The translations under genes and the position numbers were made by a program. Below, in pieces: positions 20,548-31,121 of a stretch of DNA of 64,000 nucleotides (positions are counted from its first letter, which is position 1; each line of letters begins with the position of its first letter). Source of the DNA: Lomentospora prolificans (taxonomy: Eukaryota; Ascomycota; Sordariomycetes; Microascales; Microascaceae); NCBI GenBank assembly GCA_029532625.1, contig JARFXM010000005.1:1364001-1428000 (forward strand), read 5' to 3'. The notes under the pieces are model-generated. The model did not search any database. It was not told the origin of the DNA and saw only the letters and a program-made list of their open reading frames with translations.

Positions 20548-22412
20548 TCAAACCATGATGCTAACAGCCCTGCTACTGGTCTCTTCCTTGTCCTTCTTCT
20601 TTTTGAATAGCTGCTTGAGCATGTTGCTGCCCTTCTTATCTTTGGGCCTAAATACGAGATCCAAGCTGTTCTCGTCATCCTTCTTTGCCTCAATCGTCTT
20701 GATCGTCCTCTTGGACCGTGTGCTTCTCCTACTTCGCTCCGTGCCCGCTTCACTGTGTCCGTCAAAGTCACGCTCCGTAGCGATAACGGTGGTGCCCGAC
20801 TTGCTGCTCTTGCGGTCGGGGATTTCGGGATCCCGGGTACGGTGCGACCTGTGAGAACGGTGAGACCTGTGACTCCTGTGGGACCGCTCACTGCGACCGC
20901 TACGCGAGACACCGTCATTATCATCGTACTCGCCGTCCGAGTGGTGGCGGCGACGGTGCTCCTTTTGGCTCCGCTTGACGGCGCGCTGAGCCTCGGGGCT
21001 GATAAGCTCGACGTCCACACTCTCGTCTTCACCAAAGGGTACGATGCCTCTCCTCCAAGATTCAATACCACTGAGTTCCTGTTCGATGACGAGGGCTTCG
21101 TCGATGCCGTCCCCAACGATCGGGTGCTGCATATCCCCCGGGTAGTACTCGTGTTCGGGCATGCCCATCATGTCATGGTGCATGGGATCCATGGGCGGCA
21201 TGGGTTGCATAGGGATCTGTGACGCCTGGAATGCCATGGCCTCGCGCTGCATGGCCTCTTGCGCCTTGTTCTCCTTAATGCGCTTGATGATCTTCCATCC
21301 GCCAAACATGACGACGGTAACACCCACTGCTGCGCCGGCAGCGATGAGGAATTGGGGACTAGCGAGTAGGGCGAAGACTGCGGGGGACCCTCCTTGGATC
21401 ACGCTGAGGAACCCGGGACTCATCTTGGTGAGTAACGTCGACAACTCGGCGAGGGTCAATGCCACCGCAGCCGCCGCATCGGGGTTCCTCTGCAGGTGAG
21501 AAATAATCCCAGTGGCCGAATGCTGGACACACTGTGCCTCGTCTAGGAGGCCTTCAACCCTGCCGATCAGCGTGCGCGCGTGCTGAGTATCAGGGTGATC
21601 GGGGTCAAGGTCTGTACGGCTGGCAAGGTCAGGGGGGATGTTTCCGTACGCAAGATCCATGTCTATGTCCTTGGATTTCTTCTTCTTTGCGAGAGCCGGG
21701 TCCGACACGGAACGGGGAATACCATGAGGGTAGTCCATTGGTGGAGCATGGAAGCTGGGCACAACCTCCGTCGGCGCCCTAGCAAGAGTAGGCCGTGAAA
21801 GAGTCATGTCTCGTGGGGCCGTCTCGGCGTAGGGAGATCGGTAGTTCGCCGGAGGAGCTGAGGGTGGCGTAACAGAAACTTCGGAGTGAGTACGGAGGTT
21901 GGCTTCGGTCAAGGCTGGCCTAGACCGTGAGGCAGAGGGGCCGTGACGACGAGACGCGCTCGAACGATGCGAGCGGTGACTTCGGTGAGAGACATAGGAG
22001 CGACCGTCATCGCCGGCATAGTACGGATTTTCGCCATAGTTGTACTCCTCGTAGTACTGGGTTTGCTGATGGTGGTAGGAAGGCTGGGCGCTAACATCAA
22101 ACGTCTGGCTGCGCTGCAAAGAGCGCTCATAATGAATAGCCGACTTTTTCTCGTTGTAGCATGCTTTGGCTTCCTTGAAGATGCCGAATAATTGTTTGCC
22201 CTGAGATGCAAAGCCGCAATATTAGTTTATGAAACTACACTTTTGCGAGGTGCGCGGGCAGATCGAAGTCTGGAGCTCCTCGCTGGCGTGTGGATCCCAA
22301 GCGGTGAGAGCTGTTGGTAGATGCGATCAAAGGCGGGGAGAGGAGTACTTACGGTGCTAATGATTTTGCCCGAGTTGTTGATGATGGTCACGGTTTCCTG
22401 AAGCCTCGACAT
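20548..22412 (-). CDS. Conserved fungal single-pass protein with HRS repeats
   Basis: Two exons, 22412-22353 (20 codons) and 22200-20548, giving 570 aa. The intron has a GTAAGT donor and CTCAG acceptor and is phase 0. The N-terminus M-S-R-L-Q-E-T-V-T-I-I-N-N-S-G-K-I-I-S-T followed by G-K-Q-L-F-G-I-F-K-E-A-K is a block I associate with a conserved Pezizomycotina family of unknown function. Ser-His-Arg repeats occur twice, near residues 90-105 and near 460-475. The central region (about 200-330) is the best-ordered part: an LPPDLASRTDLDP-like segment (IPPDLASRTDLDPDHP), alanine-rich helices and a transmembrane segment P-Q-F-L-I-A-A-G-A-A-V-G-V-T-V-V-M-F at about 300-322. The C-terminus is Lys/Arg-rich (LKQLFKKKKDK). 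Location is probably an organelle or plasma membrane. Function unknown. Confidence 0.85.
20835..20900 (-). repeat. Coding His-Arg-Ser tandem repeat
   Basis: Degenerate 9-nt repeats coding S-H-R units in the C-terminal half of the 570-aa protein; a shorter second block lies at about 21955-21995. Confidence 0.8.
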
Positions 22413-25400
22413 CTTGGCTCGATGCTAAAAATATTGCCAGAGGATAGAACAGGTCGGAGTCCACCAGTGGATGCCGGGACGTCCTTCTCGTAGGGGATTA
22501 ACAGTGTTGGCGCAACTTCGTAGGATAAAAATGCGCACAGGCCGAGTGAGTCGCAAAGTGACGGTGAGCGGGCGTGACGGGCGGATGTTGCCGCTTTTTT
22601 TCGGCGAGGAGGTTAAAAAACAATGTCGGAGTTGATGCGCGTCGAACCTGTCGACCTTTTCACGTAAGCCTGAACGTGTTGGATATTAAAACAGTGAGGT
22701 ATTATTATATGGTACAGGTGAAGAGCTTGATGGTTGATCTGACGTTCTTGAAGTCAAGTCAAAGGGCTCCCTTGCTCAGCAGGGGGGTAAAGAGGTTATA
22801 AGAATGAGTGGATGGATTCTCCTGATGCCGGAAGACTGGGCCGAGACAAGACGGATAAGGGTACGCGTACATGTATCCGTCTCACAGTCACACTGTAGGC
22901 GGTATCTCGTGCAGGGTGCAATAGGCTTGGGGTACCAGCCGGCGACAGTATCTGCCTGACACGAGTGCACTGGTCTCTACTGTACGGAGAGTGGATGGAG
23001 ATGCCGTGCGTGTCGTCGTGGTCCCGCCCAATGTGGCTCCTTGGTGGGGTTTGGGTGCTAGGCCTTTGCAGCGGTGAGAGCTGGATGTGTGGTGGACGAA
23101 GCTGAGACTGGCACGTTCTGGAGTTGGCCTGGCGTGGTAGGATTGGTCGGATGGCCGAAAAAGTTCAAGTGGGAGGAAGGTTGGGAAGAGATCAGGGTTC
23201 AGTGTACCTTGGTAGTCGGACACAATAAAAGTTTTGCTGTGTCGAACGTGGTAACCGGGCTGGGAACGGTGGGAGGGAGCCTGAAAACGGCGCAGGAGCT
23301 TGGGACTGGATCAGTGGGCCAGCCTGCCGGCGATAGCGTGTGGGTAGCGTGGTGTCTCTTGCCGCGGCAAGGTACTTGAATCAGATGGTGCGGTGGTTAT
23401 GTGGAGATACTTTTCCTTTCACTACAGGACGGCAAAGTCAGCTGCACCACTGCGCACCGCGGGGTTGCACAGCAGTTTAGTCCGGACAGCTGGAAATATG
23501 ATGACGGGGTTGAGGAAGAAGAAAGGTGAGGATGTGATGCCGGCGATTTTGTGATGTTGCGATGTCGAGAGAAAAATGAAGCAGCGATTGAGTGCTATGA
23601 TCCTCGTGGTTATATTGAAAGCGGCGGGTGGAAATGTAACTGTCAAGGACGGGGAACGGAGACCAGACGGAAACAAGGGCGATGAGGACGGACGCTAAAA
23701 TTTAAGGTCGACAAGCTAGCCCACTTGCCATTTCTAACGCCGGGTCGGTTTTTGCTCCTCGAATTTGGTGGTTGGGAGCTCTCCGTTGGCCAGCGACAGG
23801 GGAGTGGTGGTCTTTGTCAATGGCTGGATTGGGAATCCCGCCCACGGACTGGTCTCCTGCGACGGGTAACAAAACGGGTGATGTGAGGCAGGCAAAGAAG
23901 CGATATGGAAGGGATCAATAACGCTGGCTCCCAATTACAGGAACAGACCAGCCGCCGGCCAGAGAGCGTCGATGGCCACTCAGGGAACAGGGCGGGTCCT
24001 CGTCCCTTGTCTTCAGTGTAGCAAGGCGAGAGGAGAGGAAGGGAGTGTTCAACAGCCAGCGACAGCATCCAGGTCTCTGTCTTGCCCTGATCGACCTCTT
24101 CGTTAGGCGTCCTTGCATTCGGATGGGACTTCCCGACTGCTTCATTTAGAGAAACACACTGGCTTTGGGCGACAACAGAATTCCCCAGCCATCCTCCAAG
24201 CCCTACATTGTTCCATCGCCAACACCCAACCAATCATAAGGCCGGGTTTGATGATTTCCGTTCATGGGGCGTGGTTGCGACTGGCCGAGAAAAAGTCGTC
24301 ACATCCTTTCTTGCAAGGGCCCACTGAGCCAGAGGCCTTTAAGTGGTCACGGGTTGTTGGAAGCTCGTCCCCCTCGTCCCCCGCTGGCTATCGGTTGACT
24401 GGTTGGATACTGGCTCCCCGTGTGCCTCCTTCCTGACGATGAAGCTAGTTAACATGTGCCTAAGGAAGTGATCCGGCTTATGCCTCTGATATGCATTATG
24501 TAAGACCAGATCGAGAATGTTGCAACTTCTGCGTATCAGGGATTGTGTCTCCGATTCTGGTCGTCTGCCGCTGGCGTGGCTAGTGCGGTACGATTCCAGA
24601 TCGAGAAGTCCGGACAGCTGGCGATGAACTGGGAATTCTTGGTGCCTGATACCAAGCTTTTCTTCCATGCGCTTCCCAGCTCACAAGCCTCACAGTCTTC
24701 GTTAGGCGTCGCTACATCACTCGCGCATTGGCCAGTTCGAGTCTGATCACGATGGACGTTTCTACAAGTATGCATGACTAATTCTGGAAGCAACTCGGTC
24801 GTCTCAAGGATTGGCCAACAACGCGGCCACGACAGCCAGCTCAGCGGAGTCGATCCAAGCATTGCCTCGAATTGTATCATACCTGCGAAACCACAAATGT
24901 AGGAGCCAGAAGCGAGGCATCCACCCAGCTCTGCTCCGACGACGTCTCGTTTGCAACTCGCCTTCATCACCATGAGTGATTCAATTGTCTTTGTCATCGA
25001 GAATTTCCACCATCCCCACTTGCCGGTGTGTTGAGGACCAGGGTTAGCCAAGCGTGGCGATGCCTTCCGCGAACACAGAAGCCACCAGCCATGTCGACCC
25101 AGGTCGGACCCAGGACATCGTAATCCTTCAGTGGCTCACGCACACAAGTCTGCCACACCATACCAGGAATAAGCGCTGGATCCTCCCGTCAACCATATGA
25201 GAAGTCGAGATGAGCCGACACCCACCCCGCCTCGGTTGACGAGAGAATTCGCTCTTATGAGGTCAACCCAACAGCCGACGCTTTCAATCAGCGATGTCCG
25301 TGTAGAGAGAGCAACATTGAAAAAACAAGGCGCATCGACTTCTCTGAGCTTGCAATTGCGGCTAGCTGGCGGTAGTATTGAATGCCAACATTTAATTCAA

Positions 25401-27318
25401 CTCAATCATCGCGATTGTTGTGTGTAACGCCCAAATAGTTGGCTGCTGGCACTGAGGCCCCTTAAACAACTCAATAACGAAGGTGAGAGAGGACGCAACA
25501 TTGGGACTGACTGGAGGCATCAGGCAAGGCGCTCTCCGTTTTACTAGTCAACCCGGGCCCTACTACTCGTACATGCAAGGCAAGGAATTCAAAACACAAT
25601 TCGCACCTCGTTCAGTCGCTTTTTAAACAAGCAAGGCGTTCTTAAGTCACGGCAATCAAGATCCTTTGACGGCGATCGAAATAATGACGCTGCAATAAAG
25701 CATCCCAATCAGGTAATATAAACGAACGCCGCCCAGATATTTTTCTTTGACGAAATACTAGGAGAATATCACGGACAAAGTCCAGAATGAGATTGGTTCT
25801 ACTGGCTTTGGTGCGAAATGGCCAAAGATCCCGGCCATAAAAGAGGGGAAGGGAGTTCTCGATTTTGGTTGAGGGGGGGTCGGCGCGCCTAGAAATAGTA
25901 CTGCTGGCCAACAGGTCGAGGTCTTGGCTGGCGTCTCCTACATCCCTCATTCGTGTTAGCCGCTCGAAGAATCGCCTGCCACTATTGACGGCCCAGGAGC
26001 CTGGCGGTGTTGCTTCAGCCCGCTCAGCTCCATCTCCCGCCCAGGGACCATGGTCGCCAGCAACAAGCAGCATAGCCACAGCCACAAGCATGCCGTGTCC
26101 CCACCTCGCAAAGAGATTGGGAAATACGAGGTTGATGCTACTGGTATGAATCGTTCTTTTCTTGTTCATTCAGTGGAAAGCACAAGGAAACTGAAGAATC
26201 GGCCTCCTAGTCACAAGACATTGCTGCTTATTATTACAAGAAGATGTCGGATTTTCGCCCAGCGAGCCGACTCGAACCCCGAATCCTTGGGTCAACCTTG
26301 CAAAACATGGGACTCTTGAGAAATTAGATCGATCCTGGCTGGCGCGCTACACGTAGTCTAATACATTGATACAACATTAATACCAGCCAGCAGTCAGAGG
26401 ATCGTCTTCCCTGTCCACCATCTCAACAAACCTCCCTTGCTGGCGTACGTACGGCCTAGTCTCTCTTCCCTGAGCAGATTCCAGGTGTATCATCGCCTCC
26501 CTGCGTCCGTGAGAGGCTTGCAAATAATATGCTTCGCTCAGCCTTCAGACCCAAGCCGCAGTTGGCACTAAGACTGCCCTCAGCCCAAATTAAGCCCCGT
26601 CCACTTTGATACCCCTTATGGTGTCACATATTGGTTCCTCTGCATGCTGACATGCTTACAGGGCTGACCACAATATAATCGATATACCTTGGTACAGATA
26701 CAATAAGCTCATGACCCATCCGTTTCTTCGCGCCCCCTCGTCGTCGATGTCTGTTATGCTGGATTCTTTCTCCCTCTCTCTTTCATTCTCTATGTCTGTC
26801 GGCCGACCCGTCGCTTGTGCTGTTTAATTATCTTTTCTCAACCTGTGATACCCAATACCCACTTGTATTAATCCGTGTCTGCGTTGCTTGATCCTTCTAA
26901 TCATCATACCATTCCGTTTCTTTCCTTTGGCCGTTCCCATTCCCCATCTTCGTACCTTGTCCAGTCAGAATTATATTCTGGACTTCTTCCGCACCTAAGT
27001 TTCGGGTCCCAAGCACTCAACTCCTTGCACTCCAGAGACACGGAGAGCCCCTGTTCTTGGCACAGCCCTACGTAGGACGGACCCTCCATCCCGTCTGGTG
27101 CGTGTGTAACTGGACATCAGTTGTAACGAACGATAATCGCTCGATCTTTCCTTCGTACATGCTCCCGCGGCTTGATTCATCACCGTCCCTGTCGCCAGAC
27201 TATTGACGGTCATATATTTTCTTCCGGACTCTCGTTTTTCCCCAGCTTTCCCCACACATTGTTCTTGGCGACATCATCGGCAATAGCCCCCCTGGTATTT
27301 ACCTGGCTTCTGGCGAAG
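22413..27318. other. 4.9-kb divergent intergenic region
   Basis: Lies between divergent genes starting at 22412 (-) and 27319 (+). No conserved protein was recognised; several open frames of 80-175 residues on both strands have no family features. A CCAATCA box occurs near 24229. The last 600 nt (26720-27318) are pyrimidine-rich and fit the promoter and leader of the gene at 27319. Confidence 0.5.
25642..26169 (-). CDS. Doubtful 175-residue open frame
   Basis: ATG-initiated frame of 175 aa in an otherwise gene-free region. A short hydrophobic stretch (G-M-L-V-A-V-A-M-L-L-V-A-G, about 25-37) could be a signal anchor, but the rest has no recognisable domain and mixed composition. It is the longest ATG frame in this 4.9-kb region and may be chance. 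An orphan gene is possible but unsupported. Confidence 0.15.
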   Translation of the reverse strand: MNKKRTIHTSSINLVFPNLFARWGHGMLVAVAMLLVAGDHGPWAGDGAERAEATPPGSWAVNSGRRFFERLTRMRDVGDASQDLDLLASSTISRRADPPSTKIENSLPLFYGRDLWPFRTKASRTNLILDFVRDILLVFRQRKISGRRSFILPDWDALLQRHYFDRRQRILIAVT

Positions 27319-29754
27319 ATGGAAAGCTTCTCAAGAAGGGATTCCTCTTATATCTCCGAAGAGGGAGCGAGTTGGAGCCCAGTACCTATCCAGCCGCCGA
27401 TTGCTCGGAAACCAATCGCCAACCCAACTTCGCCCATCACTACTCCGCCTACACAGACATCGGCGAGATGGAGTTCGAGCTCAACGCCGGCTATCACTAG
27501 GTCACCGCCAAGAGAGACCAGCTTCACATTCTCCCATCCCTCTCCGGATGCGTCTAGAACCAGAAGCGAATCTCCACCTGATGGCGTCAACGAGCCCTGG
27601 ACCCGGCCTCGACCGACACCTCTTCAGTTTGACTCGCACGAAGCAGAGCCGGGCCCAGGTCCCTATACGAATGAGCAGGGAACACCTATGGACAACCTGG
27701 GTGCACCGGGCTATCTCAACTCATACCAGCGGGTGAACTCCAACACCCTGCTTCTCTCCTCACCACCAGTCGACCACCGCGGAGCGCCCCCGGGATACCG
27801 ACCGACCGCTGACCCGTCGGAAGTGCCATTCAGCCCGAAACCGCCGAGTCGAATAGATCTCTTCCACAAATACTGGAAACCCCACTACAACATGTTCTTT
27901 CTGCTAATCGTCGGTGTGCTGTTCGCAGTTGGCCACCACATCTTCTACCTCAAATTGGACGGAAAAGAAGCCACGAACCAGATGCGACTACTCCGATACG
28001 GCGCCGCGCTCTCTTTCCTTTCCAAGGCTTCGCTCGCTGCCGCCACCGTAACAGCGTACCGGCAGCGCGTATGGATGACTGTCCGACGCAAGGTTCTGAC
28101 CGTGGCCGCCGTCGATGGCCTCTTCGCAGCTACCGAAGATCTCACGGCGCTCTTCAATCTCGAGCTGTTCAAGGAGGCAAAGCTAGCCATGCTTCTCGTC
28201 ATCTATGTATGGTGTACGCCTCTCATTGTCATTTTTGCCTCTGAAACTCTGGCAGTCCAACCCGAGACCCTAACCGAGGAGACCACGTGTCCCTCAATCC
28301 GCTCTCTCAACTTTGCGCACGAAGAAGATAACGACTGGCGCGTTGCGCACTACATTGACGGTGTTCCCGAAGCGTCGCTGTCGTATTGGAATATCACCAC
28401 CGAAGACAAGGACAGCCCTGATCTCTTCGATTACTGGGCGCAGCCTAGCCAGCCGGTCGAGCAGGTCGCTACCCTCGCGGCCTTCCTCAAGGGCCCCATC
28501 GCCAGGGACAAAGCGTCGGCAGAGGTCTGCGGCGTGGGCTGGAACTGTACCTTTACCGTCAACTTCGTCGCCCCGGGCTACAAGTGCACCGAGCTCGCCA
28601 GCGGAGTCGGATCCACCCCCAAATCGCTCGGCGATGCGGAGCCGCCTTTCTCGACGGACATTCTAGCGCCCACCGGAAACTTTACATATTTTGCCTCGGC
28701 GTATGAGGGAGAATATGCCGATCCACAGATGGACTCTGGAGAAAGTGGAATCCCAAGTTCCCCACCGCCGTTCCCGAAGAACCTGGGCGCTTTCCGCACG
28801 GAGCCGATTCTCTGGATCGGCTACGCCAGCGTCGAAGACCCTGCAAAGCAGCAGCCTAACGGCCCGTCGGAGCCAGGCTGGGACACGGCTTTCACGCCCA
28901 AGATTTTTGGTTGCGAGCACTACGAGACCGAGTACGAAGTCGAGTTTAGTTATCTCTCTCTTCAGCAGGAGACCAAGATCAAGAGCCGAAAATACCTCAG
29001 ACCCATCGTCGACACCGTATTCCAGCGCGGCGAGTTTGCCTCGGACGGCACACGCGATAACACGACGGCCATCCCCGAAGACAACTACGTCCGCCCCACC
29101 GACGACATAGGCCGATACCGCCGTATCGCCGCCTACCACGCCCTAGGAGCCCAGCTTCGCCGTTTCATCAACGGGACGATCCACGAACCGAACAAGATCC
29201 TTAAGACCAAGGTCTCGCAGACCCGGCTCATCGACATCCACTCTTTCCTCGCCGCGGGAGACCTTATGGCCGACATTTCCACTTTCTACGAAGACATCAT
29301 CCTGTCGCTCTTTTCGTACCCGCAGTTCCTGGCCGTGGTCTGGGCTGCGGATCCCGATACGCCGTCTGGCCACATCGAGGGCGGTGAGGCCACGCTGTAC
29401 CCGTGCACCCGGCATCGCACGTCCAACCACTACGTGTACCACGTCGCGGACCTCTGGGGAGTCTATACCATTGCCATCTTCCTCGCGCTCGTCGCGACCG
29501 CATTCGGCATGATGGCCATCTGGGAGGAGGGAGTTTCGCGCGATACTAGGTTTAGTTCCGTGGCGGCGGCCACGAGGGGCACGGCGCTGGAGAAGATCCC
29601 CTTTGGACCCGAGGGCGAGCTGCGCACGCGGGCCAAGAGAGTGAAGATCGGGTACGGAGTGGTGGATAGGGGCCACTACGGTTTTGGCGTGGAGGGTGAG
29701 GTGCTGCAGAGCATAAGCAACAGAAGGTCGACACAAACGTTCAGGTTTGGCTAA
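27319..29754 (+). CDS. Large multispan membrane protein with glycosylated ectodomain
   Basis: Single exon, 811 aa from the ATG at 27319; the frame is open upstream to 27172 without an ATG. Residues 1-185 are Ser/Pro/Thr-rich and probably cytosolic. Hydrophobic segments follow at about 192-213 (M-F-F-L-L-I-V-G-V-L-F-A-V-G), 228-250 and 288-312 (L-A-M-L-L-V-I-Y-V-W). Then comes a region of about 400 residues with cysteines and five N-glycosylation sequons (N-I-T, N-C-T, N-F-T, N-T-T, N-G-T), and a last span at about 712-735. The layout implies an extracellular or luminal domain between the third and last spans. Members of this fungal family are sometimes auto-labelled formylmethionine deformylase-like, but no HExxH metal motif is present and the label is not supported. 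Function unknown. Confidence 0.85.
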   Translation: MESFSRRDSSYISEEGASWSPVPIQPPIARKPIANPTSPITTPPTQTSARWSSSSTPAITRSPPRETSFTFSHPSPDASRTRSESPPDGVNEPWTRPRPTPLQFDSHEAEPGPGPYTNEQGTPMDNLGAPGYLNSYQRVNSNTLLLSSPPVDHRGAPPGYRPTADPSEVPFSPKPPSRIDLFHKYWKPHYNMFFLLIVGVLFAVGHHIFYLKLDGKEATNQMRLLRYGAALSFLSKASLAAATVTAYRQRVWMTVRRKVLTVAAVDGLFAATEDLTALFNLELFKEAKLAMLLVIYVWCTPLIVIFASETLAVQPETLTEETTCPSIRSLNFAHEEDNDWRVAHYIDGVPEASLSYWNITTEDKDSPDLFDYWAQPSQPVEQVATLAAFLKGPIARDKASAEVCGVGWNCTFTVNFVAPGYKCTELASGVGSTPKSLGDAEPPFSTDILAPTGNFTYFASAYEGEYADPQMDSGESGIPSSPPPFPKNLGAFRTEPILWIGYASVEDPAKQQPNGPSEPGWDTAFTPKIFGCEHYETEYEVEFSYLSLQQETKIKSRKYLRPIVDTVFQRGEFASDGTRDNTTAIPEDNYVRPTDDIGRYRRIAAYHALGAQLRRFINGTIHEPNKILKTKVSQTRLIDIHSFLAAGDLMADISTFYEDIILSLFSYPQFLAVVWAADPDTPSGHIEGGEATLYPCTRHRTSNHYVYHVADLWGVYTIAIFLALVATAFGMMAIWEEGVSRDTRFSSVAAATRGTALEKIPFGPEGELRTRAKRVKIGYGVVDRGHYGFGVEGEVLQSISNRRSTQTFRFG

Positions 29755-31121
29755 GCGAGGGAACAAGTTGCCTGGACTATGTCAGCGTGTAATGGAGGAA
29801 ATGGGAAAGGCTCTCAGAGTACTCAATACCCCTAATGAAGGATGATAATGACTAGCATCAATGCCTGGAAGGAACAAGAAAATTGTGGGATTTTGCATTG
29901 CTTTGCTTGGTAGAAATAGCGATTGATTTTAGCGTCTTTCAATCAGCGCCAGCGCACTGCTCATTCGGCTTGCCAGCAATTGATCATGTTCGTTTCTGTT
30001 TCTGTCAGGACCCCAGTCGCCTGGCTTATTGGTGGTGGATGGGCATCTACATGGCCGGCTCGGCTATTACACATCTAATACCTTTTAACGTGAGCCCTTT
30101 TTTGGTTTATACACCGTTGATATATCTGATATATGCGGATCGGTAAGCTATTATGTATTAGCTTACTGTCTGCAGAGGAATACGTCAGTGAGATGCCCCA
30201 TCTGGAATAACCGGGCGCACATCAACAAAGCGAAGCATTCTCAAGCTCGAACCCTGGACTACGACTCTCCACCGACAGTACCGCTCCAACGAATGATCAC
30301 GGACATCGGCGTCTACGTTAGATCTGGGCAGTGAACGCGCTATTTACGATAACACTCATGGCTTGAGGCCTTCTGCCCAGCCCTTGCACTGGAGGCTTGG
30401 TCAACAAACACTGACACGGAACAACATCAAGTTTGGAAAGAAATATATCGCGACATTATGATAGTTGGCCCTGATACCCATTCTCTAATAAAACAAAGAT
30501 GCAAACACCATTTTCCAGCAGAGAGCATGAGTAGACGACGACATACGCTTCGCCACACAAAGCGGCGGGGCTCATTCGACATAATGACCAATTCACTGAC
30601 TTCCATTGTAGGCCCCCTTCATATCACAGCGGCATGCCGGCTGCCCACCCTACAAGCTCTGACAATCAGTCCGGCCATACTATGAATCGGCAAAACATTA
30701 CAAGACAGGAGACAATAAAGGTAGAAATCGCCACTTTTGTCCCTGTCCGAGGGGGGTCCACGTTGGAGAGGTCTTCCAGTCCGGTCGTTTGGCTTGATTG
30801 TTAAAAAAGTGAGCTTGCTGTGTCGCCGAGTACCATGAAAGCGAAGAGGCTAAACTGCATAAATAGGTGTAAAACAAGAACGAGTATGGAATATCCCGAA
30901 AACTCCGTGAACCGTCGCCATGCTATTGTTTTGTCACGCGTTGGCACGTAAAATCCTTGTTGAACCTTCCCTCGCACATGACATGCAGAACCAAGGCCGA
31001 ATAATGCATTTAAAGGATAAGAACGCCGTTTTCGAAGGATCTGTTATTTCAGTATGGAAATGAAGTCGAGGCCGCTCGACTTCGGTATGAGTTATCATCC
31101 GGAGTCGGAGAAGGAATGCGC
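29755..31121. other. Convergent intergenic region
   Basis: 3' ends of the membrane-protein gene (+) and the Cdc4-class gene (-). Short frames only; no RNA gene or repeat recognised. Confidence 0.5.

Noticed and set aside
24536..25051. 171-residue minus-strand frame
   Set aside because: It begins at a non-ATG codon, has no recognisable domain and a composition typical of chance frames.
26255..26330. Minus-strand GGTTCGAGTC, resembling a tRNA T loop
   Set aside because: Flanking bases do not form the T stem and no D arm or acceptor stem is present.
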